Source: Solirubrobacterales bacterium | Lineage (GTDB): Bacteria > Actinomycetota > Thermoleophilia > Solirubrobacterales > Solirubrobacteraceae | DNA length: 28,672 nt | Assembly: GCA_003244035.1 (NCBI GenBank) | Contig: QHBV01000191.1 | Location: forward strand, 155 to 28,826 | Direction: 5' to 3' | Shown: positions 7,821-16,043 of the stretch, one piece after another | Layout: each line of letters begins with the position of its first letter | How positions within the stretch are numbered: the first letter of the stretch is position 1 | Made by a program: the position numbers and the translations under genes | The notes under the pieces: model-generated | What the model was told of the DNA's origin: nothing | Seen by the model: only the letters and a program-made list of their open reading frames with translations | Databases searched by the model: none

Positions 7821-9530
7821 ATAACCCCGCAGCTCGCCTCGGAACCACCGATCCAGTGGCACCCCGAAGCCGTGCTTGCGCCTTCTCAGCAGCTCGGGCG
7901 GGAGCAGGTCGGCGACGGCCGCCTTGAGCACGCGCTTGAGCACAGGGCCGCGGATCTTGAACTTCGGCGGCAGCGACTCGGCGTAGCGCAGGAGGTCGAG
8001 ATCGAGCAGTGGCGAGCGCAGCTCAAGCGCGTGGGCCATGCTGGTTCGGTCGGCCTTGACGAGCAGGTCGTCGGGCAGGTAGGTGTCGCGGTTGAGCGCC
8101 AGCATGCGCTCCAGCAGCGGCCGCTGCGCGGTGCTCGACCACGCCTGCCGGTAGGCGTCGCCGGCCCAGTCGTCCCACCGAGGCAGGAGCGCTCGCCGAT
8201 TCTCGGCGGAGATCAGCGAGACCCAGGCGAGATAGGCGTCGGGCAGTCCACGCTCGGCCCCCGCCGCGAAGCGCAGGGCGCTCCGACCGCGCCCCCCCAG
8301 CGCACTCGGGGGCAGCGTGCGGAGCGCGGTCAGCGCGGAGCGCCGGAGCGGGCGGGGGATGCGCAGGTAGGGACCCACCGCGAGCCCGGCAGCGAACCGC
8401 TCGTAGCCTCCGAACAGCTCGTCGCCCCCGTCGCCGCCGAGCGCCACCGGAACATGCGCGCGCGCGAGCTCACAGAGCAGGAACGTTGGGATCGCGCTCG
8501 AATCGCCGAAGGGCTGATCGTGATGCCAGACGAGCCGCTCCAGCAGGCCGGCGGCGTCAGGCGCGACCACGAACTCGTGATGGTTGGTCTTGAAGCGCTC
8601 GGCGACCGCGCGGGCATACGGTCGCTCGTCGAAGCCGGCGGAGTCCTCGAACCCGATCGTGAACGTCTCGACGGGCCGATCCAGCAGCGAGGCCATCACC
8701 CCGACGACCGCGCTCGAGTCGACCCCGCCGCTGAGCAGGGCGCCGATCGGCACGTCGGCGACGAGCCGGCGCGCCACCGCGGCAGACAGCAGCTCTCGCA
8801 CCGCCGCTGCCGCCTCACCGAGGCTTCGCGGTGGCGCTGCACCGGAGTCCTTCGCCGGAGCGGGGTCCCAGTAGCGCTGCACCCGTGCGGGCTCGGAGTT
8901 GGTGATCGTCAACACGCAGCCCGGTGGGAGCCTGCGGATGCCCTCATAGAAGGTCTCCGGCGTCGGCACGTAGCCGAAGGCCAGGTATGCCGGGATCGCC
9001 CGCTCGTCGAGCCGGCGGGGCACACGCGGATGGGCGAGGACGGCCTTGATCTCACTTCCGAACACGATCAACGGGCCGTCCGAGTAGTAGTACAGCGGCT
9101 TCTTGCCGAGCCGGTCGCAACCGAGGACGAGCCGCCGAGCTCGCTCGTCCCATACGGCGAACGCGAACATTCCGTCGAGCCGGCGGGCGAGCTGCACGGC
9201 GTCACCCTCCTCCGCGAGATGGACGATCACTTCGGTGTCACAGCGCGTGCGCAGCCGATGCCCCCGCTCGGTCAGTTCGGCCTGCAGCGCGCGGAAGTTG
9301 TAGATCTCGCCGTTGCAGACGACGCCGGCGGTCCCGTCCTCGTTGGTGATCGGAGGATTGCCGCCGTCGAGGTCGATGACCGCTAGGCGGTTCTGCGCGA
9401 TCACCGCCCCCGCGCCTCGATAGGCACCTTCCGCGTCGGGGCCCCGATGCGCGAGGCTGCGCAGCTGTGCGGCGATCACGCGCTCGCTGTCGACTCCGGC
9501 GACAGTGGTGAAGCCGCTGATGCCGCACAC
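7656..9530 (-). CDS. asnB: Asparagine synthetase-type glutamine amidotransferase (first copy)
   Basis: This 624-residue protein starts at GTG 9530, chosen because the next codon is the catalytic cysteine of a class II glutamine amidotransferase (CGISGF). The glutaminase domain (about 1-215) shows VCNGEIYNF and RLAVIDLDGG. The synthetase domain follows with the PP-loop LLSGGVDSSAVV near 260-270, then GGDGGDELFGGYERF, KADRTSMAHALELRSPLLD and RRKHGFGVPLDRWF. The family hydrolyses glutamine and uses the ammonia to amidate an ATP-activated carboxylate: aspartate in metabolic AsnB, but sugar uronates or other acids in some polysaccharide clusters. Given the second copy and the uronate epimerase nearby, a sugar-amidating role is plausible but not shown. 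The gene is divergent from the C-methyltransferase gene with a 91-bp gap, and its 3' end overlaps the opposing membrane-protein gene by 165 bp. Confidence 0.9.
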   Translation of the reverse strand: MCGISGFTTVAGVDSERVIAAQLRSLAHRGPDAEGAYRGAGAVIAQNRLAVIDLDGGNPPITNEDGTAGVVCNGEIYNFRALQAELTERGHRLRTRCDTEVIVHLAEEGDAVQLARRLDGMFAFAVWDERARRLVLGCDRLGKKPLYYYSDGPLIVFGSEIKAVLAHPRVPRRLDERAIPAYLAFGYVPTPETFYEGIRRLPPGCVLTITNSEPARVQRYWDPAPAKDSGAAPPRSLGEAAAAVRELLSAAVARRLVADVPIGALLSGGVDSSAVVGVMASLLDRPVETFTIGFEDSAGFDERPYARAVAERFKTNHHEFVVAPDAAGLLERLVWHHDQPFGDSSAIPTFLLCELARAHVPVALGGDGGDELFGGYERFAAGLAVGPYLRIPRPLRRSALTALRTLPPSALGGRGRSALRFAAGAERGLPDAYLAWVSLISAENRRALLPRWDDWAGDAYRQAWSSTAQRPLLERMLALNRDTYLPDDLLVKADRTSMAHALELRSPLLDLDLLRYAESLPPKFKIRGPVLKRVLKAAVADLLPPELLRRRKHGFGVPLDRWFRGELRGYLRGRLLAPGARVRQHLVPAAIERIASEHDSGARNHGHALWTLLTLEAFLRREGW

Positions 9531-9539
9531 GAGGCCGGG

Positions 9540-9545
9540 ACGGTA
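9540..9545 (-). promoter_or_regulatory. Candidate -10 box of asnB copy 1
   Basis: On the minus strand TACCGT ends 9 bases before the GTG start at 9530, inside the palindrome CGGTACCGG. There is no Shine-Dalgarno sequence between them. No -35 is evident, so this is a pattern-based suggestion only. Confidence 0.25.
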
Positions 9546-9608
9546 CCGGACGCGGGCCGAAAGCGCGGGAGCTGGTCCGTGATGCTCAGGCGAATCGAGG
9601 CGCTCGGG

Positions 9609-9614
9609 TAGCCT
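9609..9614 (+). promoter_or_regulatory. Candidate -10 box of the C-methyltransferase gene
   Basis: TAGCCT ends 7 bases before the GTG start at 9622, the spacing expected for leaderless transcription. No Shine-Dalgarno sequence lies between. No clear -35 is seen. Confidence 0.25.
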
Positions 9615-9621
9615 CGAGGAC

Positions 9622-10851
9622 GTGAGCCACAACCGCTGCCGATTCTGCGATTCGCCGCTCGACGCCGTCTTCGCCGATCTGGGGATGTCGCCACTGGCGA
9701 ACTCGTACCTGTCGTCGGAGCAGACGGGCGCGATGGAGCCGTTCTACCCGCTCCGAGCGCTTGTTTGCGGGCGATGCTTCCTGGTGCAGCTCGAGGAGTT
9801 CGAGGCCCCAGAGCACATCTTCTCCGATTACGCCTATTACTCCTCCTACTCCTCGACCTGGCTCGAGCACAGCCGTGCCTACACGGAGCTGATGGTCGAG
9901 CGCTTCCATCTCGACGAGCGCAGCCACGTAGTGGAGATCGCCTCGAACGACGGTTATCTACTCCAGTACTTCCACGAGCGCCGGATCCCGGCGCTCGGGA
10001 TCGAGCCGGCCGCAAATGTGGCCAAGGTCGCGCTGCAGAAGGGAATCCCCACGTTGGTCGAGTTCTTCGGAGAGGGCACCGCCCGCTCGCTGGCCGCCCA
10101 GTCTGCCGCCGACCTCTTGATCGGCAACAACGTCCTCGCTCACGTACCGGCCCTCAACGACTTCATCTCCGGCATGAAGATCCTGCTCAGAGGCGGAGGC
10201 GTGATCACGATGGAGTTTCCCCATCTGATGCGCCTGGTCGAGGGCAACCACTGGGACACGATCTACCACGAGCACTTCTCCTACTTCTCGCTTCTGACCG
10301 TCAGCCGTGCGTTCGAGGCTCACGGGCTGCGAATATTCGACGTCGAGGAGCTGGCCACGCACGGCGGCTCGCTGCGCATCTACGCATGCCACATCGACGA
10401 CGAGCGGGAGCAGACCGCCGCTGCCAGGGAGCTCGCCGCGCGCGAGCGCGCGGCCGGCTACGAGCAGATCGAGCCCTACCTCCGATACGGCCGTCGCGTG
10501 GCGGCGGACAAGCGTCAGATGCTCCGCTTCTTGATCGAGCTCAAGGACCAGGGCCTGAGGATCGCGGGATACGGGGCACCGGCCAAGGGCAACACGCTGC
10601 TCAACTACTGCGGCGTGGGTCGTGACTTCATCGAGTACACGTGTGACCTCAACCCGCACAAGCAGGCCCACTTCCTCCCGGGCAGCCATATCCCGATCTT
10701 CTCTCCCGACGTGCTGCGCGAGGATCGCCCGGATGTCGTGCTGATCCTGCCGTGGAACCTGAAGGACGAGATCATGGACCAGCTGGGCTTCATCCGGGAG
10801 TGGGGCGGCCGCTTCATCAGCCGCAGCCCCGAGCTTGCGCTCCAGCCATGA
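9622..10851 (+). CDS. NDP-sugar C-methyltransferase (TylC3/TcaB9 type)
   Basis: This 409-residue protein starts at GTG 9622. The N-terminal zinc site is complete: C6-x-x-C9 and C49-x-x-C52. The SAM-binding motif VVEIASNDGYLL spans about 103-114. The segment IYHEHFSYF (Y214, H215, E216, H217) matches the Tyr-x-Glu-His catalytic pattern described for TcaB9-type sugar C-3 methyltransferases. The C-terminal third carries GYGAPAKGNTLLNYCG, the conserved glycine-rich motif of the family's last domain. These enzymes methylate a carbon of NDP-4-keto-6-deoxysugars and so make branched sugars. The downstream 3,5-epimerase gene overlaps by four bases (ATGA), and an SDR gene overlaps that one, so the three likely form one translationally coupled deoxysugar pathway. 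The exact sugar and carbon cannot be read from the sequence. Confidence 0.88.
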   Translation: MSHNRCRFCDSPLDAVFADLGMSPLANSYLSSEQTGAMEPFYPLRALVCGRCFLVQLEEFEAPEHIFSDYAYYSSYSSTWLEHSRAYTELMVERFHLDERSHVVEIASNDGYLLQYFHERRIPALGIEPAANVAKVALQKGIPTLVEFFGEGTARSLAAQSAADLLIGNNVLAHVPALNDFISGMKILLRGGGVITMEFPHLMRLVEGNHWDTIYHEHFSYFSLLTVSRAFEAHGLRIFDVEELATHGGSLRIYACHIDDEREQTAAARELAARERAAGYEQIEPYLRYGRRVAADKRQMLRFLIELKDQGLRIAGYGAPAKGNTLLNYCGVGRDFIEYTCDLNPHKQAHFLPGSHIPIFSPDVLREDRPDVVLILPWNLKDEIMDQLGFIREWGGRFISRSPELALQP

Positions 10852-11384
10852 GGTTCAGCCAGACCGAGCTCGCCGGTGTTTGGTCGATCGAGCTCGACCG
10901 CCTTGAGGACGAACGCGGCTGGTTCGCCCGGACCTTCGATGCGGAGGAGTTCCGCACGCGTCGCATGGACCCCTCCGTGGTTCAGTGCAATCTGTCGTTC
11001 AATGATCGCGCGGGCACCCTCCGTGGCCTTCACTACCAGGCCGAGCCGTACGGCGAGCCAAAGCTCGTGCGCTGCTCCGGTGGCGCGATCTACGATGTAG
11101 CGCTCGACCTGAGGGCTGGCTCGCCGTCATACCGCCGCTGGTTCGCGCTCGAGCTGACCGCCGCCAATGGGCGGATGCTGTACATGCCGCCCGGAGTGGC
11201 ACACGGGTTTCAGACGCTCGTGGACGCCTCCGAGGTGCTTTACCAGATGGGAGCCCGCTACTCGCCGGATGCGGCGGCCGGGGTGCGCTGGGACGATCCA
11301 GCCTTTGCGATCTCCTGGCCCGAGCCGCCCCACGAGCGGACGATCTCGGAGCGAGACCGCTCCTACGCCGCCTTCACGCCTTGA
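10848..11384 (+). CDS. rfbC: dTDP-4-dehydrorhamnose 3,5-epimerase-type enzyme
   Basis: This 178-residue cupin protein has the usual length of the RmlC family. The start ATG 10848 overlaps the stop of the previous gene (ATGA). Visible family motifs are ERGWFARTF (about 23-30), RGLHYQ (59-64, with the catalytic-type His62), YMPPGVAHGF (112-121) and Tyr132 in EVLYQMG, plus a C-terminal DRSYAAF. The enzyme epimerises C3 and/or C5 of a dTDP-4-keto-6-deoxyhexose. Next to a C-methyltransferase it may act on a methyl-branched 4-keto sugar rather than plain dTDP-rhamnose precursor; several antibiotic-sugar and polysaccharide pathways pair the two. No rmlA, rmlB or rmlD homologue is seen elsewhere in the window, so the precursor must come from genes outside it. 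Confidence 0.9.
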   Translation: MRFSQTELAGVWSIELDRLEDERGWFARTFDAEEFRTRRMDPSVVQCNLSFNDRAGTLRGLHYQAEPYGEPKLVRCSGGAIYDVALDLRAGSPSYRRWFALELTAANGRMLYMPPGVAHGFQTLVDASEVLYQMGARYSPDAAAGVRWDDPAFAISWPEPPHERTISERDRSYAAFTP

Positions 11385-12289
11385 GTCGCGTGCTCGTGAC
11401 CGGGGCCTCGGGCTTCATCGGGCGTCCGGCGGTGAAGGCGCTGCTGGCGCGTGGACACGAAGTGCACGCGACCTGCCGCCGCGCCGCCCCCGGCGACGAC
11501 GATGTGACCTGGCACGTCACGGATCTGCTGCGCTCGGGCGGCGCCAAGGCGCTCGTGCGGGACGCGCGCGCGACCCATCTGCTGCACCTGGCGTGGTGCA
11601 CCGCGCCCGGCAGCTTCTGGACGGCGAGCGAGAACATCGACTGGATCACGGCGACCCTGGAGCTGCTGCGGGCGTTCGGCGCCGCGGGCGGCAGCCGCGC
11701 CGTGGTCGCCGGCAGCTGCGCCGAGTACAGGTGGGGCAACGAGACGCTGCACGAGGAGCGAACGCCGCAGCGCCCTGCGACGCTCTACGGCGCCAGCAAG
11801 CTGGCCACGCGGGTCGCCGCCGGCGCGCTCTGCGCCCAGCAGGGCCTACAGCTCGCGTGGGGGCGCATCTTCCATCTCTACGGCCCCGGGGAGGATCCCG
11901 GCAGGCTGGTTGCGGCGGTCGCCCGCGGGCTGCTCCGCGGCGAGCGCGTCGCTACCTCGGCCGGGCTCCAGGTCCGCGACTTCCTCCATGTCGACGACGT
12001 CGCTGGTGCCCTCGTGGCCCTGCTCGACAGTGACGTAGCCGGGACAGTGAACGTCGCCTCCGGGGACGGCGTCGCGGTTCGCGACGTCGTCGAGCAGATC
12101 GCGCTCGCCGCCGGCGGGCTCGATCGCGTCGACTTTGGCGCGCGCGAGCTGCCTGTGTCCGAACCAGAGCGAATCGTCGCCGACGTCGCCCGTCTCAGGC
12201 GCGAGGTCGGCTATTCCCCGGCGATCCCCCTGAGGGAGGGGATCGCCGGGACTGTCGAGTGGTGGCGCGAGCGCCTTGCCGAGGTCTGA
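11381..12289 (+). CDS. NAD-dependent epimerase/dehydratase (SDR), likely 4-ketosugar reductase
   Basis: This 302-residue extended SDR protein has the nucleotide-binding motif TGASGFIG (7-14) and the catalytic Tyr136-x-x-x-Lys140 (YGASK). The chosen TTG 11381 overlaps the previous stop as TTGA, in line with the overlap style of this cluster; GTG 11390 would remove three residues. The C-terminal VRDFLHVDDVAGALVALL is typical of sugar-nucleotide epimerases and reductases. As the last gene of the C-methyltransferase/3,5-epimerase/SDR run it is well placed to reduce the 4-keto group and finish the branched deoxysugar, as RmlD-like or EvaE-like enzymes do. That assignment is inferred from context; from sequence alone, epimerase or dehydratase activity is equally possible. 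Confidence 0.8.
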   Translation: MSRVLVTGASGFIGRPAVKALLARGHEVHATCRRAAPGDDDVTWHVTDLLRSGGAKALVRDARATHLLHLAWCTAPGSFWTASENIDWITATLELLRAFGAAGGSRAVVAGSCAEYRWGNETLHEERTPQRPATLYGASKLATRVAAGALCAQQGLQLAWGRIFHLYGPGEDPGRLVAAVARGLLRGERVATSAGLQVRDFLHVDDVAGALVALLDSDVAGTVNVASGDGVAVRDVVEQIALAAGGLDRVDFGARELPVSEPERIVADVARLRREVGYSPAIPLREGIAGTVEWWRERLAEV

Positions 12290-12307
12290 CCTGCAGGCGT
12301 GAGCCTG

Positions 12308-12455
12308 CTCACAACGCCTCGAGCCATGTCCAGGTTGGCCCTCACCGCCCAGCCGGCCGGGGCTCAGCGAGTCCGGCCACTCGCGCAGGGGACCGCGAAG
12401 CCAAGCGCCGATCGGTACATCGAAACCCTGCTTGGGACGCTCCACGAGGAGTGCT
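12308..12455 (-). pseudogene. Relic of a third asparagine-synthetase-type gene, C-terminal fragment
   Basis: The minus strand encodes LVERPKQGFDVPIGAWLRG followed by PLREW, nearly identical to the C-terminal part of the copy ending at 17303 (ELVERPKQGFDVPLGAWLRG, then PLRKW). Farther 3' the frame is lost and about 80-90 bases are missing relative to that copy. The far end again matches: minus-strand bases near 12308-12330 encode WLEAL and a stop in another frame, against WLEAW and stop in the intact gene. The glutaminase domain and PP-loop are absent. The whole gap 12290-12705 holds no other gene I can support: bases 12456-12705 show no recognisable domain and end in the upstream region of the methyltransferase gene. 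Confidence 0.85.
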
Positions 12456-12705
12456 CCGCGCGAACGCGGGCCCAGGCGGTTGGCGACAGCCTTCGCCCAT
12501 GCCACAACATCGCTGAGACCGAGGCGATGGGCCTTGCGAGCCGCCGCACGGTGTGGCACATCATGCCAAAGGACGTGTCGGAGCGCTCCACGCCGGCTCT
12601 CGATCCGGCGTGTAGTCTGTCCGAAGTGCTCCCGACTCCCACGGAGATCACCGCGCCGGAGCACGCTGTAAGCCGCTCGCGAGGATCGAGAGATCAGGCT
12701 GACAC

Positions 12706-13725
12706 ATGCAGATCAGCGGGGTGACGAAGGTACGGTTGCGGTCACTGCTGCGCTCGCGAGCGAGTCGTGGGATCCTGCGGCGCAATCCTGTCTTGTCGAG
12801 CCAGGTGATGCGCTTGGCACGCACACTGAGCGGCGAGAGGAGCAACACCGGATGGAGCAACCAGGCGCGATACTGTTACGCCGTCTGGCTCCGGCACCTG
12901 GTGATGGCCGAGCGCTATGGACTGAACACTGATCCTCGTGTGATCGTGGAACTAGGTCCGGGAGATGCGCTTGGGATCGGGCTGTGCGGCATGCTGTGTG
13001 GCGCCGACGCCTTGTATGCCCTGGATGCGTTTCCCTATGCGACCATCGATCACACGCTGGCCGTGCTCGATGGCCTCACGGCGCTCCTGCGCCGAAGGGC
13101 CACCATCCCGTCCGCTCACGAATATCCCGAGGTTGAGCCTGCGCTCGGCTCGACGGATTTTCCCAGCTCGATCTTGACTGACCACAGGCTCGATCGCGCG
13201 CTCGACGTCGAGCGGCAGCGCAAGCTCAGAGCTGCAATCACCGCGGGAATGGATGGATCGGACCACGGCGGCGTCAGCGTCCGCTACCAGGCGCCATGGC
13301 AGGACGCCTCGATCGTCAACGAGGGCGCGGCGGATATCGTCATCTCGCAGGCCGTGATGGAGCACGTCCGCGACCTGGAGAGCTCGTATGCGGCAATGGC
13401 TCGGTGGCTTGCGCCTAAGGGCCACCTCTCACATCAGATCGACTTCCGCAGTCATGACACCTCCCCTGATCTCAATGGGCAGTGGATCTATCCAGAGCCT
13501 GTGTGGCGCCAGCTCGAAAATGAGAAGGTCTATCGCTGGATCAATCGTCAACCGTGCTCGACTCATCTGGCGCTGGTCGAGCGCAACGGCTTGCAGCCGG
13601 TCGCGACAGTTCGCGTCGAGTCCTCGGATGGGATACGAAGGAAGCACGTGAGCAGCCAATGGCGGCACCTGTCCGACTCCGATCTCAACTGTCGCGGAGC
13701 CTTGATCCTGGCGACGAGAGCGTAA
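12706..13725 (+). CDS. Class I SAM-dependent methyltransferase
   Basis: This 339-residue protein starts at ATG 12706. The SAM motif VIVELGPGDALGIGL begins near residue 79, and the post-motif segment DIVISQAVMEHV lies near 210-221 with AMARWLAPKGHLSHQIDF after it, as in Methyltransf_11/23-type enzymes. An N-terminal basic stretch (KVRLRSLLRSRASRG) precedes the domain. The substrate is unknown; a sugar, lipid or glycan carrier is likely from context. By eye this gene is less GC-rich than its neighbours, with more codons such as TAT, AAT, CGA and TTG. It also sits directly beside a decayed asnB fragment, which together suggests a separately acquired piece. It ends 38 bases from the stop of a convergent epimerase gene. 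Confidence 0.75.
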   Translation: MQISGVTKVRLRSLLRSRASRGILRRNPVLSSQVMRLARTLSGERSNTGWSNQARYCYAVWLRHLVMAERYGLNTDPRVIVELGPGDALGIGLCGMLCGADALYALDAFPYATIDHTLAVLDGLTALLRRRATIPSAHEYPEVEPALGSTDFPSSILTDHRLDRALDVERQRKLRAAITAGMDGSDHGGVSVRYQAPWQDASIVNEGAADIVISQAVMEHVRDLESSYAAMARWLAPKGHLSHQIDFRSHDTSPDLNGQWIYPEPVWRQLENEKVYRWINRQPCSTHLALVERNGLQPVATVRVESSDGIRRKHVSSQWRHLSDSDLNCRGALILATRA

Positions 13726-13763
13726 CGGCGGCACCAGGGGCAAAGCTCCGCCACGGTCGAGCT

Positions 13764-14759
13764 CTACCGCAGCGAGGTAGATGCCCGCCGTGATTGCGAA
13801 CGGGTCTCGACGAGCTGGGCCCGGAGCTTCACAGTCCAGTCCAACTGGACGGAGAGGCCGTCTTCCAGGCTGGCGGAAGGCCGATAGTCAAGCTCGGCGG
13901 CTGCTAGTTGGATGTCGGCGGATGTGTCGCGAACATCACCATGCTCAGCTGGCGCGCGCTCGATCTCGAGGGGATGACCGATCATGCCGGCGATGAGCTC
14001 GAGTACATGGTTGACGGACGCGCGCGTCCCGCCGCCGACGTTGTAGATCCGGCCTGGCGCGCTGGACGCCTCGGCGGCCGCGCGAAGCGCGGCAACCACG
14101 TCGTCGACGTACGTGAAGTCGCGCGTCTGGCCCCCATCTCCGAGGATGTGCACTGGATCGCCGTCGAGGGCTGCGTGCAGGAAGCGACTGAACGCCATGT
14201 CGGGACGCTGTCGTGGACCGTAGACCGAGAAGAAGCGCAGCGCGACCGTCTCGAGGTCGAAATTACGCCGATACAGAAGGCAAAGGTGCTCCGCGGCGAG
14301 CTTTGTGACGCCATATGGCGAGTACGGTCGCGGTGTGGCTGTCTCGAGCGTCGGATAGCACTCGGCGTCACCGTAGACCGAGGAGGAAGACGCATACACT
14401 AACCGCGTCGAAGGATGGCGTCGCGTCGCCTCGAGCAGGTGCTGCGTCGCGACGACGTTGTTGCGCAGGTAGGTCTCGAACCGTGCTCCCCAGCTCGAGC
14501 GGACTCCAGGCTCGGCGGCGAGGTGGAAAACCACATCGCTCGCTGCCACGAATTCCTCCAGGTCGCCGCGTGCTAGGTCCACCGGCACGAACTCGAACCG
14601 CTCGTGGGCGAGCGCACGCTCGAGGTTTCGCAGCTTGTGCGTCCGACCGTAGTTGTCGTTGAAGCAGTCCACGCCGACGACGTCCTGACCGTCGGAGAGC
14701 AACGCCTCCGTCAGGTGAGACCCGATGAATCCGGCGCAGCCGGTGACCAGGGCGGGCAT
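13764..14759 (-). CDS. UDP-glucuronate 4-epimerase-like SDR
   Basis: This 331-residue protein starts at ATG 14759. An in-frame ATG at 14780 is possible but would place the -10-like TATCGT inside the gene, so the shorter start is preferred. It has the motif TGCAGFIG (6-13), SSSSVYG (124-130) and Tyr149-x-x-x-Lys153 (YGVTK). The stretch VDCFNDNYGRTHKLRNLE (about 30-47) resembles the signature of UDP-glucuronate 4-epimerases, which convert UDP-GlcA to UDP-GalA. The FDLETVALRFFSVYGPRQRPDMA segment is also characteristic of this group. If so it supplies a uronic acid donor, which would give the two AsnB-like enzymes a carboxylate to amidate. Another UDP-hexose epimerase activity cannot be excluded. 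It is convergent with the preceding methyltransferase gene and divergent from a GT4 gene. Confidence 0.8.
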   Translation of the reverse strand: MPALVTGCAGFIGSHLTEALLSDGQDVVGVDCFNDNYGRTHKLRNLERALAHERFEFVPVDLARGDLEEFVAASDVVFHLAAEPGVRSSWGARFETYLRNNVVATQHLLEATRRHPSTRLVYASSSSVYGDAECYPTLETATPRPYSPYGVTKLAAEHLCLLYRRNFDLETVALRFFSVYGPRQRPDMAFSRFLHAALDGDPVHILGDGGQTRDFTYVDDVVAALRAAAEASSAPGRIYNVGGGTRASVNHVLELIAGMIGHPLEIERAPAEHGDVRDTSADIQLAAAELDYRPSASLEDGLSVQLDWTVKLRAQLVETRSQSRRASTSLR

Positions 14760-14766
14760 CGCTTGG

Positions 14767-14777
14767 GCTACGATAGC
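14767..14777. promoter_or_regulatory. 11-bp palindrome GCTACGATAGC, divergent promoter candidate
   Basis: The inverted repeat GCTA-CGA-TAGC lies in the 96-bp gap between the epimerase start (14759) and the GT4 start (14856). It contains TACGAT on the plus strand and TATCGT on the minus strand, so it could be overlapping -10 boxes for both genes. The minus-strand box ends 10 bases from ATG 14759. The identical 11-mer recurs at 26671-26681 in another divergent gap. Confidence 0.4.
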
Positions 14778-14855
14778 CATTCGAGCGCGACGCGAGGCGA
14801 GCGCCAGGCTCGACCGCGGCAGGCTCCGATCCGGACCGGGTGCCGCCGAGTCGAA

Positions 14856-16043
14856 ATGGAGAGGAGCCAGGACACGATCGTGATCGGGGACCCGCCCAAG
14901 CGGAGCCCCCCGGCGGGCACGATCACCGTGCTGTTCGTGATCCACTCACTCAGCGGCGGCGGCGCGGAGCGCGTGATCGTCCACCTCGTCAACCACCTCG
15001 ACCGTCGTCGCTTCACGCCGGTGCTGGCGCTCGGGGCCGCCGAGGGTCCCTACCTCGACGACCTGCGGGAGGACGTCCCGGTGCACGTGCTCGGTGCCCG
15101 GCGCGCGCGCTCAGCGATCCCCGCGGTGCTCGCAGCGGTCTGGCGCCTGCGCCCAGATGTCGTGCTCGCCACGGCCGGCATGAACCTTGCGGTCGCGATC
15201 ACCCGCGCGCTCTACCCGCGAGGGACCCGCGCGATCCTGCGCGAGGCGAACTCGCCCAGCGCCTTCCTGAACGAGGTGCGGCGGAGCAGCGCCAGCCGCG
15301 CGCTGCTCTACCGGATCGCGTATCGAGTCCTCTACCGGCAGGCCGATGCAGTCGTGTGTCAGAGCCAGTTCATGGTCGGCAACCTCGCCCGCCTGGGCGT
15401 GCCGCGATCGCGGCTAAGCTGCATCTACAATCCGATCGACATCGCGCGGGTGCGAGCCTTGGCGGGCGCGGGCGCGGGCGCGGCATTCGGGCCGGCCTCG
15501 CGGCCTCGTCTCGTCACCGTCGGCAGGCTGGCCCATCAAAAGGGCTACGACGTGCTGATCCGCGCGCTCGGTCAGGTGCGCCGCGCGCATCCGCAGGTGA
15601 GCCTGCGCATCTTCGGCGACGGCGAGGAGCGTGAGCGCTTGGAGCGCGACGTGCGGCGGTTGGGCCTTGGCGGCACGGTGGAGCTGATGGGCTTTCACGC
15701 CAATCCGTATCCCGCGATCGCCGATGCTGACCTGTTCGTCTCCGCCTCTCGCTACGAGGGCTTCTCCAACGCGATCGCGGAGGCCCTCGCCTGTGGAACC
15801 CCTGTCGTGGCGACCGACTGCCCCAGCGCCAACCGCGAGGTGCTCGAGGAGGGCGTGAATGGTTGGCTCGCGCGGGGGGAGGACCCAGGCTCGCTCGCCG
15901 AGACGATCTGCCGGGCGCTGGAGGCGAGCGGAGCGGTCAAGCGAGCCGAGATCCGCGATCGTTGCGAGTCTCAGTTCGCCGCCGAGCACACCCTCGCCCG
16001 GTACGAGGCGCTGCTGGCGCGGTGCGCGGCTGCGAGCTCATGA
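14856..16043 (+). CDS. GT4-family glycosyltransferase (GT-B fold)
   Basis: This 395-residue protein starts at ATG 14856; the frame is open upstream but overlaps the divergent epimerase gene. The N-terminal motif HSLSGGGAERV marks the acceptor-binding domain. The C-terminal domain starts at TVGRLAHQKGYDVLIRAL, with RIFGDGEERERLE and the E-x7-E nucleotide-sugar motif in SRYEGFSNAIAEALACGTPV, then DCPSANREVLEEG. This is the usual architecture of retaining GT4 enzymes that transfer hexoses or N-acetylhexosamines to undecaprenyl-linked intermediates at the cytoplasmic face. It ends about 230 bases before the next gene end. The interval 16044-16274 holds only a weak 34-codon frame and no terminator I can recognise. 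Confidence 0.88.
   Translation: MERSQDTIVIGDPPKRSPPAGTITVLFVIHSLSGGGAERVIVHLVNHLDRRRFTPVLALGAAEGPYLDDLREDVPVHVLGARRARSAIPAVLAAVWRLRPDVVLATAGMNLAVAITRALYPRGTRAILREANSPSAFLNEVRRSSASRALLYRIAYRVLYRQADAVVCQSQFMVGNLARLGVPRSRLSCIYNPIDIARVRALAGAGAGAAFGPASRPRLVTVGRLAHQKGYDVLIRALGQVRRAHPQVSLRIFGDGEERERLERDVRRLGLGGTVELMGFHANPYPAIADADLFVSASRYEGFSNAIAEALACGTPVVATDCPSANREVLEEGVNGWLARGEDPGSLAETICRALEASGAVKRAEIRDRCESQFAAEHTLARYEALLARCAAASS

Noticed and set aside
7872..9386. Plus-strand open frame of about 504 codons opposite asnB copy 1
   Set aside because: An antisense shadow typical of high-GC genes; the minus strand has all AsnB catalytic motifs.
12456..12705. Minus-strand frame (…RLGLSDVVAWAKAVANRLG…) upstream of the asnB relic
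   Set aside because: It joins the relic in one open frame but does not match the expected AsnB sequence at that place, and no other family is recognisable.
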